Origin: Chaunax sp. Z400
Lineage: Eukaryota; Chordata; Actinopteri; Lophiiformes; Chaunacidae
DNA length: 64,000 bases
NCBI GenBank assembly: GCA_037577475.1
Contig: CM075202.1
Span: 11,775,501-11,839,500, forward strand
Direction: 5' to 3'
In this document: piece by piece, positions 1-12,779 of the stretch
Layout: every line of letters starts with the position of its first letter
Numbering within the stretch: position 1 is the stretch's first letter
Translations under genes and position numbers: made by a program
The notes under the pieces: generated by a model
Databases searched by the model: none
Seen by the model: the letters and a program-made list of their open reading frames with translations, nothing else
What the model was told of the DNA's origin: nothing

Positions 1-3000
1 AATATTAGCAGGCTAACATTAGCTTTATCAGTCAGTTCATTTACTGCAGATGATGAAGTTACAGAAGACAGCTGATAAGAGTAAATATTGAAGAAAAAAT
101 CTTATCATTATAAGAACTAGTTTGAACTCAAGGACATTTTAATCACCACTTAATAGACTGTGTGCGTCACAAATGACGTTTTTTTCTTATTCTGAAGAAC
201 ACCTGCATTATTGTTATTATTATGGGAAGGTTTGACCTACTGAAGACTTGCCACAACCAGCTATGTCTTTATTTATGCAAAGTCTAGCATTTGTGTCCCA
301 AAGCTACGTCACTAACACGCCCATTGGGTGAAGCACAGTAAAACAGAAGACAGTGGTGTTTAAAGCTGCCATGACATTGCAGCACACAGTAATTTGCAGA
401 GATAATTGACCTTTTGAAGGCAAATCTGAATCTCAAAACACCCACAAGTCATTATAAAAGAAATAAAAGTCTTACTAACACAGACAGTATACCCTTTAAA
501 GGTGGAGGCTATTTTATCACAGTCTAGCACTTGCAGGCTCTGTTCCACTTCCTCCACCAATCATGTGAGCCACTCGTGCACCATTATAAAAACATCAGAA
601 ATGTAGAACAGGTTACATACAACATGCATTGAAGTGTAAGTATATGAAATGCACAGGGCATGGGAATATATATCTAAAAGAAATTTCACTATCATGTCAA
701 ATATTGAATATAATAATTCAGGGCAGATTGTCCAACACTGAGCGCAAACAGACTCACGAGGTTCCACTCCAGGTGAGGGATTGCCTGCATGACATTTTGT
801 TACCTCCGAGGCAGATGAGAGCCATTAGGCAACCGGGAGAGAGGTCATTCTGTCCTGGTGCATACCGTCTGCAGGGTGGGGAGCATCTTTCATGTACATT
901 GAGCAAACGTTGATGTTGATATAAGAACCTGAACATTTCTGACTGTTTTTTTGGGCGGGTTTTTGTCACATTAAATTGATCCCAATAGAAAAATCAGCAG
1001 GGAACCTAACAGTTTGTTGTTAAAGATCTTGTTGAAGGACACTTCTTCAGATTCTATGGATACCTTTTATCACATTAACCCAAACCTCCCCATGGCCACA
1101 AACACATGCAATCATGTCAGCTATTATACATATCTCCATGTCTGTATGGACTCATATATTTTTGTGTGTAAAGGTTAAGTTAGTTTAGACGTCTTGCACC
1201 TGTTCTGTCCTCTTGTTTGTACATTTCATGTCTGTTTAGAATCTGCACCAACCTTAAATATAATCAAACCTGCTGCAACAATGATCTTTTTACTATTAGG
1301 CAGTGCAAGATTTTCTAAAGCGCCCTGGCATCTTGTTATTGACTTTGTGCCCCTTCTTGTCTGGATGCTTATTGTATTTGTGAGCTTTGTATCAAGGTCT
1401 TTGTGTAGACATCTAATATTTCCATGTTGACCTGGTTTCTTTATATTGTTTGCTCTGCTGTGGTTCACCCAATCTTTTGTGTCCTATTGTGTATGGATCA
1501 GTTACACAATGTTATGCACACTCTTCTTCAGGAAACAGCTTCACCATGGTGACATCCTAACCCAGAAATTAACAAATATTGTTACAAGTGGGCACCCTGC
1601 GCTCAGTGCAAAGACAACTCGATCGCCTCGACAACCCAACCCCAGCCACGTCAAGTCACAGCTCAGTTTTCTTCTCTTCAGAGTTTCCTGTACTTATTTC
1701 CTATATCATGGTATTGAGAGAGTGAAATATCAGGTGGCTCCTTCTAAATGAGTGTGAAGAATTCCTAACAGCAAAACGCTAGAAAGATAATGAGAGGGGA
1801 ACAGCTGCAGGATAAAGGAACTATTATTTCAAGCATGAATCATTGCTGCCTGAGGAGTTTCTGTAATACCTATAAGTTGCATACCACGGGCAATTTTAGA
1901 CAACAAGCAACACTTTTTTATCTTATCGTCTGCATCAATTCTGTTTGTCGTCTGCTTACTTTCTGAATTTTTTTGTAAAGCGGAAATATGCCATGATTCT
2001 TTCACTTAACTTTACTTCTTCCTCATATTTTCTGCAATAAAACTGTGACATTCCATTATTACTTTACCATCCAGACTGCAAGGTTAGATTGGCACCAATA
2101 CTTTGCACATTTTGTTGTCAGAATTACATGACCTAGGGCTTCGTGACCCATCTCCATAAAAAAAAGGAAAAAAAAGCCCTTTGCTCTGAACTTTGTAGGT
2201 GCACACTGGTTTGATTTGGTTTGAATATTAAGGATCGAGGAGGGTCAACCACAAGAGGGAGAAGACTGCCTCACGTTAATAGTTTGTAGCATGGAAGTGG
2301 AAAGACCCAAAGACCTGACCTACTTTTCAGAGCCATGATTCCCATGAGTCTCAAGTCAAACCTGCCAGTTTACCTGTGGTAAACATGGTACTGCAGCCCA
2401 ATTTCAAAATGAAGCAGATATAGATATAACACAATATCATGTCACTTTTCCAGAGATTGGATTAACAGATCTAATCGTTTATCCTGAGGTCAATTTCCCA
2501 AAAAGAAGACAAAACTCAGACAATTGAAGACAAATTACCAACAATAATTTTTTTTTAAAAAGAAAACACCATTACAGACATAATGAACAATATAGGCAAC
2601 AGAAATTAAGTAACAGCCGATTTAAAAGGCTAATAAAACATTACCAAAGTGGACAACACAGAGATGAATCAACAATATAAACTCCTCCGTGGCTGCACAC
2701 TTTTAAACACCAGCTCTCACACTAGTGATGTGCCGATTGTGCCAATATCCCTGGGCACTACAGTTAATCTGCAGCATGTGCAGCCTGCATCATAAAAAAT
2801 AACAGATGTGATTGATAACAGATTTAAATAATACATATTCAATGAGTAAAATACTAATAACCTGCAGGGATCCTTCAGAAGTAGAAAACATATATGCCTC
2901 TACCCATTAAGACCGACGCTGTGTGCGTCTGCGCAGTTCCTGCATGTCGCTTACTTTCATCTCGTATTTAAACCTCCAGACACAAAATCAGTCAAGATGT

Positions 3001-6000
3001 TGTGTTAATTAATGTTCTGCAGTCTAGGGTCATGTGTTCTAAAAAATGTGAGTGTTCTAAAATGAATTCCATGTCCTCTGGAGAGTCTTGCCATGTTTAT
3101 GACTCTGACTACACCTTTTTGTTTCGCTGCTTATTTTGCTGCACTGATATTGTTTCATGCATGGACACTTAAATCTACTGAAAGCTGTCTCTCTAGTCAT
3201 CAATAGAAATTGTCAAAGAAAACACTCCTACCTAAATCAAGACACAATAAAGAAATCACCTGGAGAGCTTGCAGTGCTCAATACAATGTCAAATAAATAG
3301 CCTGTGGGAACCAGTAAAGGTGGGAGTTTGGTTCTTTGAATGGGAGAAAATAATTCATCTTCATCCATGATAACCAGATGAGTCTATTTACTGGAAGCAG
3401 TTTTAGGATTGTGCAGTTGTGCAAAACTGCAAACCTTACTCTTGGTCCCCGAGGCAGAAGGGCAGCAATGTTAGCATATTTATGCGTTGGGTGTTTACCT
3501 GCACAGGACCTTACCACAGGGTTCAGAGGATAAGCCCAAGGCTTCTTCTTCAAATTAAGACTAATCATATGACTTTTATAAGTACGTCAACCACTGGAAT
3601 TGAAGATAATGCTAATAAATGGCATGCACAGCAACAATTTGAGTACATGGTTCTTTTGAGGTCCTTATAGCCCTCAGCACTTTGTACATTCAGTAACATA
3701 CCTTCTCCTATGTAAACCTTATATTATGATTTTTTTTTTTTAATCTATAGTATTATCCATGCTTTGTGACTGACGCACAGAGGTCACAGGTAGATAGATC
3801 AGTCTCAAAATCAGTTATTGAGCAATGCAATAAGTTTTGAAATGAATCTATTTTGAGGGCAGTTTTCCAAATCCACTGTAAATCTTAAGTCAATGCAGCA
3901 GGTAAATTTCAATGACTGCAACCAATGCAGTCTCTCTACTCAAATGAAAGGCAAAACACTTATTTTTAACTAAAAAAACTTTTACAAAAGTATTTGTAGT
4001 TAGTATTCATCTTCTCACCTACAGTATGTCTTGTTCATATTGACTGTATGTGGCTTTTGTCATTTTGCCATTTTCAGTCAATACATTAAACTATTGCACA
4101 TGCAGGCCCTCTATAGTCACTTTCTCTCTCTCTACACATTCACTGTTGGGGCAAACATGGCTGAGTTTGCTTAACCTGCTGAAACTGCAGCATTTTCACA
4201 GGACTCAGCTTCATCTTGGAGCTTATCTATACCACAAAACCCAGGCCCGCCTGCTGTGGAAAAGTCACTGGAACCAAATGTGACAACTGGCCTTGAGAGA
4301 TGGGGGCATGGTGAAAGAGGGAGAGGCTGGTTTGTGAGATAGAGAAAGGGAGAAGAAAATTGGAAATGTCAAATAAAGGCAAATACCACCGCAAGGATAA
4401 AGAACACAAGAAGACTGAAGACCACTGGCTGCTAGTTTTTTTCTTCATTGTTCCATATTCTACTTTGTTTCTACTAAGACTAAGAAAAACATCTTTATTT
4501 TCAATTATTTAAAGAAAAGGCCCAAAGCATGTGATTTGAACTCTTATATCAGATGTCATATACTTGAGAAGGTTGTGTTAGTTTAAGCAACCCATGTAAA
4601 CAAAGCTGTCAACCTGCATTAAACTGAAATACAGGGAAACGTAATAATTCCAGGTCAAGTCAGAATGGGATTTCCCTCAATCTCTCTCTATCTGTATCTT
4701 GTCTATTCCTCTCTCACACACACATTCACATTTCTAAACAGAAAATCGAATGTTAGTGCACAGTGTCTACATTTATAATTAAAACTCTTAAAAAGAGCGA
4801 GCTTTGGGCAAAAGAAGAGAGAAAACGGCTGTTGGCTGAGACTGTTCTCTCCCCACATACATATCAATGAGAAGGCCCTCTGCAGGAGGCCTATCACATC
4901 CCTGCAGCCAGCATGAAAACTGATCATTTATATATTCTGACTGGCAAGAAATTCCAGTTTACTCTTGCAGCTAAAACGGAGGGGTGCTCTATTTTCATTT
5001 CCTCCCTGTGCCCAATAAGAGAGGTAAAAGCTACAGGTTTGGCTGAAGCCAAGACCTGCTTCAGTGAGCCTTTTCCTTCTTAATAAAAACATCCACAAGA
5101 ATGGGAAATGAAAGAAAGAAGTAAAATGACTGAAACAGAGGAACATGAAGTAATATCACACTTAATTTGGTCCTTTTTTGCTTTTAAGATTCTGAATTTG
5201 TGGGCTTGTGTGTGCTCGTGCAATAAAACACGTTGCTTCAGACCCACAATCCGACTTTTGGGTGGTATCAATAGGAATATGCGTGTGTTTAGTGTGTTTA
5301 TGCAGTCATGCAGCGTGACATAGCACAATGCCCATTCCCTAGTCAAAACAGAGAGGGTGGGACACACACTGGCTTCATGGTAAATGTCACATCCACCTCA
5401 GCAGGGGACGTGATTGGACACACTTGTCTTGCGGATAGGGAGTGGCCCCTGTGTACCCTCCTTTCCTAAACTGGCACAGGGACTCAGATGGTGCAGAGCG
5501 CACCATGGTCATCTGCACGCATGATGCACTGCTGACGTCAGTCTCATCTCACACTGCATGGATCAAGGAGAATGGAAAAAGCAGAATCCGATAATTTGAA
5601 AATCCTTTTTGACACAAAGGCAATTGAAAACAGTGCAAAGATCTCGTCATTTTTATTTCGTTTTTTTCAAATATATGCTTATCTTAAATTGGATGTCAGG
5701 ATTATGTTTAAAACAAGTTGGCAAAGGTTCAACAAAAGACTGGGAAAGCTTTGAACATTCCACAGATAAACTGGTTAAGTGCTAGCAGGTGAGGGTATAA
5801 AGACTGGGTATGAAAGGTCATCTAAAGGCTCTTTTTTTTCACCACTTTGTGAAACACATGATTGCATAAAGGATTTTACAACATGGACTCATAAAACTGT
5901 TGGCAGTAAACACAGTTTGTTTGCTTTCTTTCTGGTTTTGGGAATCAGGGTTGTTTCTACAGCATAAACATTCCTACCTCTGTGATGATGCCAACAATTT

Positions 6001-7300
6001 TTGAATAGGTTTAAGTTGGTATTTCCTATTTTTGAAGAGACTCCGAAATACAAATTAACAGTCAAAGTGTGATTTAAATATAATTTCCAATATATATCAT
6101 ATGATATAAGCACATAGTTTTGAGGTCTTTCACACTGATATTTCACCTTTTTTTTTTTCAGAATTCCTAAAGTTACATAAGCCGCCATATATGACCCCAT
6201 GTCAATGTGATACATTGGTAAATGGGACATTTATTTACCTCTCTTACATCAGCAGGTCAGACTAAAAAAAACAAGTAATGTTAGTACAGTAAGGTTTGCA
6301 TGATGTGAATAAGTCCATCACAGAAGAGACTTTGACCAAGTGTGCAGCCGTAAAGGATTGCAAACCACAACACATGAGTACAAAGTGTGCTGATAACAAA
6401 GTAAAAGTTTGACTTCTTCATTTTCTAAGTGAACTGTCGTCCGTCTGCCAACCATGTTTTCTGACCCACAATCATTCACTGACACTGTGTCATAGATACC
6501 GACAAGAGTTGCTGCATTCCACAGACATCAGTGACATAACTCATGCTACAAGGCAAACATACTGAAGTGCATGTGGTATTTATATAAGGTGAATTTGGTG
6601 CAACAGCTGTGTTGCAAAAGAGCTGAAGAAATACTGGGTCAAAGTTCGTTTTCAGAGCAACTAATTTGTTCTTAGGATCGGGTTATCCTGAGGCACATAT
6701 ACACCAAGTCAGCAAGTCTCTTGAATCTATGTGCTTCACGAGAAAACTTTTCTTTTTTTTCTCTGAGAATTATCCGTGTCTGCATGCCTTCTTTTAAGAA
6801 TCACTGTCCGAACTGTTAGACAGGACACACGCCTGCTATGTAAACCTTTGCAAGGATGTTGGATTAAGTTTTTATTTCTAACTTCATAAATTATATTCTG
6901 GGCTTCTTGAAATGGGAAATTAATAAGCTTTCCTTCCTTCCTTTCCTGCCGACATAAAAATGTCATCAGTATGTCCGTCCATTTGCTGTTGGTCGTCTTC
7001 TTCTCCATTGCACACATACTACTTTAGGATCACCAGAGGAATGGAGGATATTTCATATACTGCTGCAATTGTTGTACAATGTTTTGGTGGGTATCGGGGG
7101 GGGGGGGGGGGGGGGGGGGGGGGTATGTCATCTTCAGATGTCTCTCGTTTCAAATTTTAATTCCCAACACGCACCAGTCAGTGCATCTCAGCTGCTCAGC
7201 AGTAGAGAAGATGGTGAACCAAATACTTTTAAAAAGGCATGAATATTACAGTGTTTTGTATTGTGACATATTTCCTCTTCAATGCACATTTCAATTGAAT
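1..7300. other. intergenic, no gene recognised
   Basis: This AT-rich stretch lies downstream of ALDH8A1. Open frames here are short (about 120 codons at most). None has a recognisable motif or a pair of splice sites joining it to another coding piece. It may hold the end of a neighbouring gene's UTR or regulatory DNA, but nothing in the sequence supports a specific call. Confidence 0.6.
7096..7123 (+). repeat. homopolymer G28 run
   Basis: An uninterrupted run of 28 G lies about 190 bp past the putative ALDH8A1 polyadenylation signal on the far side of the gene. In a transcript reading through from ALDH8A1 it would be C28. Runs this long are hard to sequence, so the exact length is uncertain. 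Confidence 0.9.
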
Positions 7301-7309
7301 CTCCGCTAG

Positions 7310-7315
7310 TTTATT
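7310..7315 (-). terminator. putative ALDH8A1 polyadenylation signal
   Basis: AATAAA on the minus strand, about 218 nt past the ALDH8A1 stop codon, gives a plausible short 3'UTR. It is chosen by position only; no transcript evidence is available. Confidence 0.5.
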
Positions 7316-7532
7316 CATCTGTATTTTTCTATTGTGTCTTTCTTATGTGAAATAAGTGTTACTTAATCACAGGCTCCAGTAAATGAGCCTGGAAATTCGT
7401 TTGACAAGAGTTGCAGACAGAGGCTGATGAATGCTGAGATTAAAAAACGTCTTTTTTTTTTCAGTAAATACCTCTGACAGGAAATGATTTACCAATCAAG
7501 ACTTGCCACAGCTGCCATCTATCTTTCCTCCA

Positions 7533-10500
7533 TTAGTATTTGATCGTGACACTCTTCACTTCAGTGAAGAAGTGGTAGGAATCCTTCCCTCCCTCCCTTC
7601 CCACACCAGAGTTCTTCATCCCTCCAAAGGGCAGATTCAGATCTCTCACTAGCCAGCAGTTGGTCCACACCAGACCTGCTTGTAACCGCTTGGCCACCCG
7701 ATGAACCTTCCCCACATCCCGAGACCACACAGTAGCACCCAGGCCGTAACGCACACCGTTGCCCTTGGAGACAGCCTCATCCTCTGTGTCAAAGGGGCTG
7801 ATGCAGGTGACGGGGCCAAAGATCTCCTCCTGCATGACACGGGAGCTGTCGGATATGCCTGAGATGACGGTGGCTGGCATAAAGTAGCCGTTGGCATTGT
7901 GCTCAGGGAGGTCCAGCTGGTCAACCCCTTCGCCACAGTGGACAACGCCGCCTTCAGATTTGGCGAGGGCTACGAAGCTTCGAACCTGGAGATCAAGACA
8001 GAGTTTAAAGTGAGTTTAAAAAATTGAAATTTGGAAATTAAGGATGTCTAAATATTGAAAACAACATCCGAAATGGGAAATTGTTCTGTCACAGCATTTG
8101 ACACTTAATTCCGTCACCTTCTGCAGGTGTTCTTTACTGATGAGCGCTCCATTGTTGTTGCTGGGGTCAGAGGGATCACCTGTCTTCCACTTCTTGGCTG
8201 CAGCCACAAACCTTTCCAGGAACTCAGAGTAAATACTCCTTTCTACATAAATCCTACTGGTGCACAAGCAGATTTCTCCCTGACAGATAGAAGGAAGGGG
8301 AAAGAGAGGATTTTAATTGAAGCACTGACTGCTTGTTTTCATGCATCTACCAATGACAAAATATGGACCGTGATCTCCCCCATGTGGACAAATTGTGTCC
8401 CTGCATCCTCATAGCACAGACCTAATGGTTCTTCATAGAACAGCATTCATTTAATTGACATTAACAATAAGAAAATTAATAAAAAATACTTTACTCATGC
8501 AGAACATTCAAATCAAGTTCACATATAATTTAAAGGTTATATAGATAAAGACCACAGACAGATTAACCTGGGAAAATATGACCTGCTGAACCCCTTTGAA
8601 CTTCTGCCACTCTGTGCAATGAGTTCTGATTTATACACTAGACGAGTACCTGACACCAAGTTTCTCATGTGTTGAAACATATTATGTTAGAAATATGCAA
8701 CATATAAGCACAAAACATAAATTACATTCTTTAAAAGTTTGCTTTTGCCACATGAACATGAGCAGGGCCTCAAGATGAGGAAATCAAGTCAGAGCCACGT
8801 GACGTTTGACAGGTTGGAAAATAAGCTTTTTCAGTTTCTTTCTAAAGTAAGAGAAGAAGTAAACATGAAGCTTCAGCCAGCGGCTGGATACATTAGTTTG
8901 GCACAACTACAACTGAGAACAAACTGAACAAAATGCAACCTGCTAAAACCGCGAGATCCATTTGGCTGAATGATCCACAAAAAGTTTAATTTGGACCATG
9001 AGTTAGGATTTTTTCTTTTCTAACCATTTAACTCTCAATTGGCATGTGTTTTAGTGGAGCGCAGTCCAAATGATTCAATTAAATTAGCACAAAATGGTAG
9101 ATCCAAGGCTTTAAACCCTCAAAACACAAAACAAATATTAAAAGCAACATTGAAACAGTGAAGAAAAAAAATCTTAAACACACTCTTTCCTTACCTGATT
9201 GGAGAAGCTGGAGCGCACTGTGGTCCCGATGCACTGGTCCAGGTCTGCATCAGCAAAAATAAGGGCAGGGTTTTTACCTCCCAGCTCCAATGAGAGCTTC
9301 TTACAGTAGGGAGCGCTCCGCTCCGTGATGTGTTGTGCAGTTGCAGTGGAGCCAGTGAAGGAGATCAGTGGGACTTCAGGGTGACCAACGAGAGCGTTGC
9401 CTGCTCTGGGGCCAGTGCCAAATACGATGTTGACTACTCCTGGAGGAACACCTGCACAGACAGACAGGTTCATGCATCCATGAGAGAATCCCTTTAACCT
9501 CTATGTGTGTGAGTGGATTGATATTGCATTGTGGGTGCCGTAGTCCCACCGGCCTGCTCCATCAACTTGCACATCATCCAGGCCGTCACAGAGGTCATCT
9601 CACTAGGTTTGGCCACCACTGTGTTCCCTGTCGCGATTGCTGGTGCAATCTTCCAGGTCAGCAGGTACAAAGGGAGATTCCAGGGGCTGATGAGACCAGC
9701 TACACACACAACAACACGGAGCACACAATTTAAAAACACACGATGGACTAACATAACGGTCGTAATGTTTTAATGCAAACACACTGAGCTCTCACCCACT
9801 CCCACAGGGCAGCGGATGGTGTAGTTCAGGCAGCCCATATGGTCCATCTGGGAGCACTCGGTGGTGTGGTGCAGCACCGAGGATGCAAAGAAGCGGAAGT
9901 TGTACAAAGCTCGAGGAATGTCCACAGTCCGTGCAAATGTTATGGTTTTACCTGTAGTGTTACACCGAAGATTTAGCAGGGATGAAAAGCTGAGGATAAT
10001 ATGGCACTATAAAGATTTCAGTAACATACAGTACATAGCTCTGTAACCGAGGGTCTTGGGTTTGCCTAACTACATGAAATATAGAAAATAATAAATGATC
10101 TCATCGATTTATTTATTTTTTCTTCCTCTTCAACATAAAACCAACACAGTGGAAGTCTGCCAACAATGCCTTCCTGCCCTACAGCAACAGAAAAAGAGCC
10201 AAATACCTTCTTTACCAAAACACCTGAACAGTTTCCAACAATGACAAAGTATAGGAGAGTCTGTTACAGAACTATTATCATGTCAAAACTACCCTTTTAA
10301 CTCACATCTGTGAGTTCGCGTTTCCACACTGTGACTAAAAAACCCAATAATTGGATGGCGTGATTTCCCTGAACATAGCTGTGAATGTCAGCAGACCCAA
10401 ACATGACGATATAAATACTAATGTTTTCAGTGACCTCATGACCTTTCATCTTGTGCGTCCAAAAGGACAAAAATCAAGTTCTACTGCGTGTAAGAAATAG

Positions 10501-12779
10501 CCACAAAACCGACTTGGGAATTTATTCCGTCAGGGGCGTAATCCCTTTGGACAGCAGTCCTCAGGCCAAATGTCATCTTAGTGCACAATAAATAGTATCT
10601 AATACATAGAATTTCCTTCTATAAGTCCTTTTATAGCCTTTTAAGTTCAATGATCCCATGTCATGGCTCTATTTCTTCAGTCAGAGTATTTATTCCCAGT
10701 ATCTGGTACACGTGGTGTTACACGACTTGTTTAAAAAACACATTCTGACCCACAGTCTCTATCTGAATGATAATATAACTTTAGTGTGTGTGGTCACCTT
10801 GGTCTCTGGACTCAGCTTGGGCAAACTCCTCCAGGCGGGCCTCCATCAGGTCGGCCAGCTTGTTGAGGACCTGTGCTCGCTGCTCTGGGCTGCGTTCAGA
10901 CCAACCTGGGAAGGCTTCTTTAGCTGCTGCCACCGCTGCCTCCACCTACAGTATAAGTGGTGCTTATACTATATCAGTAGTTCCCAATTTGTACTCCTCA
11001 AGTGGTCCCAGGATAAATCTTTGTTTCTTTTACATGAAATCCCATTCAAGTTTTCTCTCTGTTTCTTGTGAAATACTGGATCCCTTCACCGCCCCTTCAA
11101 ATTAAAAGTTAAATTAAAAAGAGAGGAACAAACTATTATTTGCTTGAACTCGCATATCACAACCAGCTGAAGCCACAACCTGTGCAAACAGGTGTTAAAG
11201 TACAACGTAATATATCCTAAATAATAAATCTCAGCACTACGCTGTAAAATCTAATAAGTGGAGTTACTTAAAAATACTATGCAAACTCATTGTCTTAGAT
11301 AAATTAAGAAAGGTAACCTTGAGATTTTGAGAAGACGAACTTCTTTATTTTGTGTGTGTAACACTTTAAATCTCTCTCTTCTCAACACTTAGAAGTAATT
11401 ACTGCTTAACTGATAATTATTCAGGACACATTTAAACACGGGTTACTTGGGCTTATGACCTCAAACACATTGTCTCAAGGTATGCTGGGAAACTCCACCC
11501 GCCTATCCTCAACACACTACAATATCTATTTACCCATTGTGCAAAAGCACAGTGGTTGTTTCAACTGTCATTAAACATTTATTTTCATAATGGCAAAAAA
11601 CGTCAGCAACCCAACATTGAACAGGACAGCTGCAGAACAATAAACAAGTATGTGTGAATCTATTCTGGTGTGTGCTATCGCCACGACTGTTAAGAGCATT
11701 CCATGCAACAGATATGAATGTGAATTAAAGATTTTAGAAGCTGAGTAGAATATCTGATACCTGAGTAGAGTTTTACAAAACAAAAGTACCATTTATCCAA
11801 CTTTTCTGACATAACAAAAGGGCTGTTTCCCATGAAAAGTAGTGGAGGACAAGTAGAAAGTGTGAGCAGAAAACATGTTATTCAAGTAAAGTAGCTCTAA
11901 TTTGTGGGGCACTTAAGTACAAGAGTAATATACTTAGTTACATTGTGGGATGTATAACTAAGTACTGAAAAAAGCCAAAGTTCCCAGTACTTGGTTTGTT
12001 TAAATGAGCCAAACTCAAGTAAACTGAGTTTGACAGTTGTCTTGATGCCAAAGTGACAAAAATAAATTATGAACAAGTTGATAAAGACTGAGTTGGGTTA
12101 ACTCAGTATTTCTAATTAAATTCAATCTGACATTTTACAGTGTACAGACAATACTCAGGTCTATTGACATACTTGTAATGATTAATTGACTGTTGACTTT
12201 GTAAAGAGCAAAGGTTCATGCTTCCGTCTTCAAACTCTCAAAAACAGTCGACAAAAAATGTATGCAAAATAAAAATCTGGTATAAAGAGCCGACGTCAAC
12301 AGGCTTTGTAATAAAATGACACCTAGCAGAAAATCCCTGAAGACATACTCATAACGTTTATGAGAGTTGCCGAGTCATGCTGGACTGCATTGAAAACGAA
12401 AAAACAAACGCCAAGCATGTCACTGAGACATGTCACTGCTCTGAGAGAGGAAATAGTTTTTATGCGACACCAGCATGAAAACCGCAACAAAATCTCAAAA
12501 GCTTTTTAAATTTATTACACACAACTTTTGAAGCAAATGAAAGCACTCAATACAAATAAGTGTACTGCAAGAGGACATACCAAATGCATGGGTGAATATA
12601 ATAAAACCCTAAACTAATATTGTATTTCCCACCTCCTCCTCGCCGCTGTCAGGCACTTTGCAGTACACTTCTCCAGTGGAGGGGTCATAGGAGTCAATGT
12701 GACTTCGACAAGTCACAAACTTCCCTCCAATGAAGTTCTCCAGAACCAGGTAAGAGCGACTATATGAGGTCTTCGACAT
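7533..12779 (-). CDS. aldh8a1: 2-aminomuconic semialdehyde dehydrogenase ALDH8A1 (7 coding exons, 490 aa)
   Basis: Coding exons in transcript order are 12633-12779, 10798-10945, 9796-9951, 9550-9699, 9195-9451, 8118-8279 and 7533-7985. All have GT-AG boundaries with matching phases, totalling 1473 nt (490 aa; the human protein is 487). The start ATG at 12779 opens MSKTSYSRSYLVLENFIGGK and is followed by the family phrase IDSYDPSTGEVYC. Aldehyde dehydrogenase landmarks are SPWNLP (about 155-160, with the active-site Asn158), FTGS (232-235), LELGGKNP (general base Glu256) and GEICLC (catalytic Cys290). The C-terminus carries EEIFGPV, LPFGGMK and GREGGKDS. The family is a cytosolic NAD-dependent enzyme first described with 9-cis-retinal and later assigned to oxidation of 2-aminomuconate semialdehyde in the kynurenine pathway. 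Similarity along the whole length and the HBS1L/MYB neighbourhood separate it from other ALDHs. No disabling change is seen. Confidence 0.97.
8118..8279 (-). CDS. aldh8a1: ALDH8A1 exon 6, carries the catalytic cysteine
   Basis: This phase-0 exon encodes residues 287-340. It opens directly with GEICLCTSRIYVERSIYSEF, so the nucleophile Cys290 is the fourth residue of the exon. The acceptor reads CTGTCAG and the donor AAG|GTGACG. Exon 5 ends with SSFSNQ, matching the family sequence across this junction. Confidence 0.95.
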
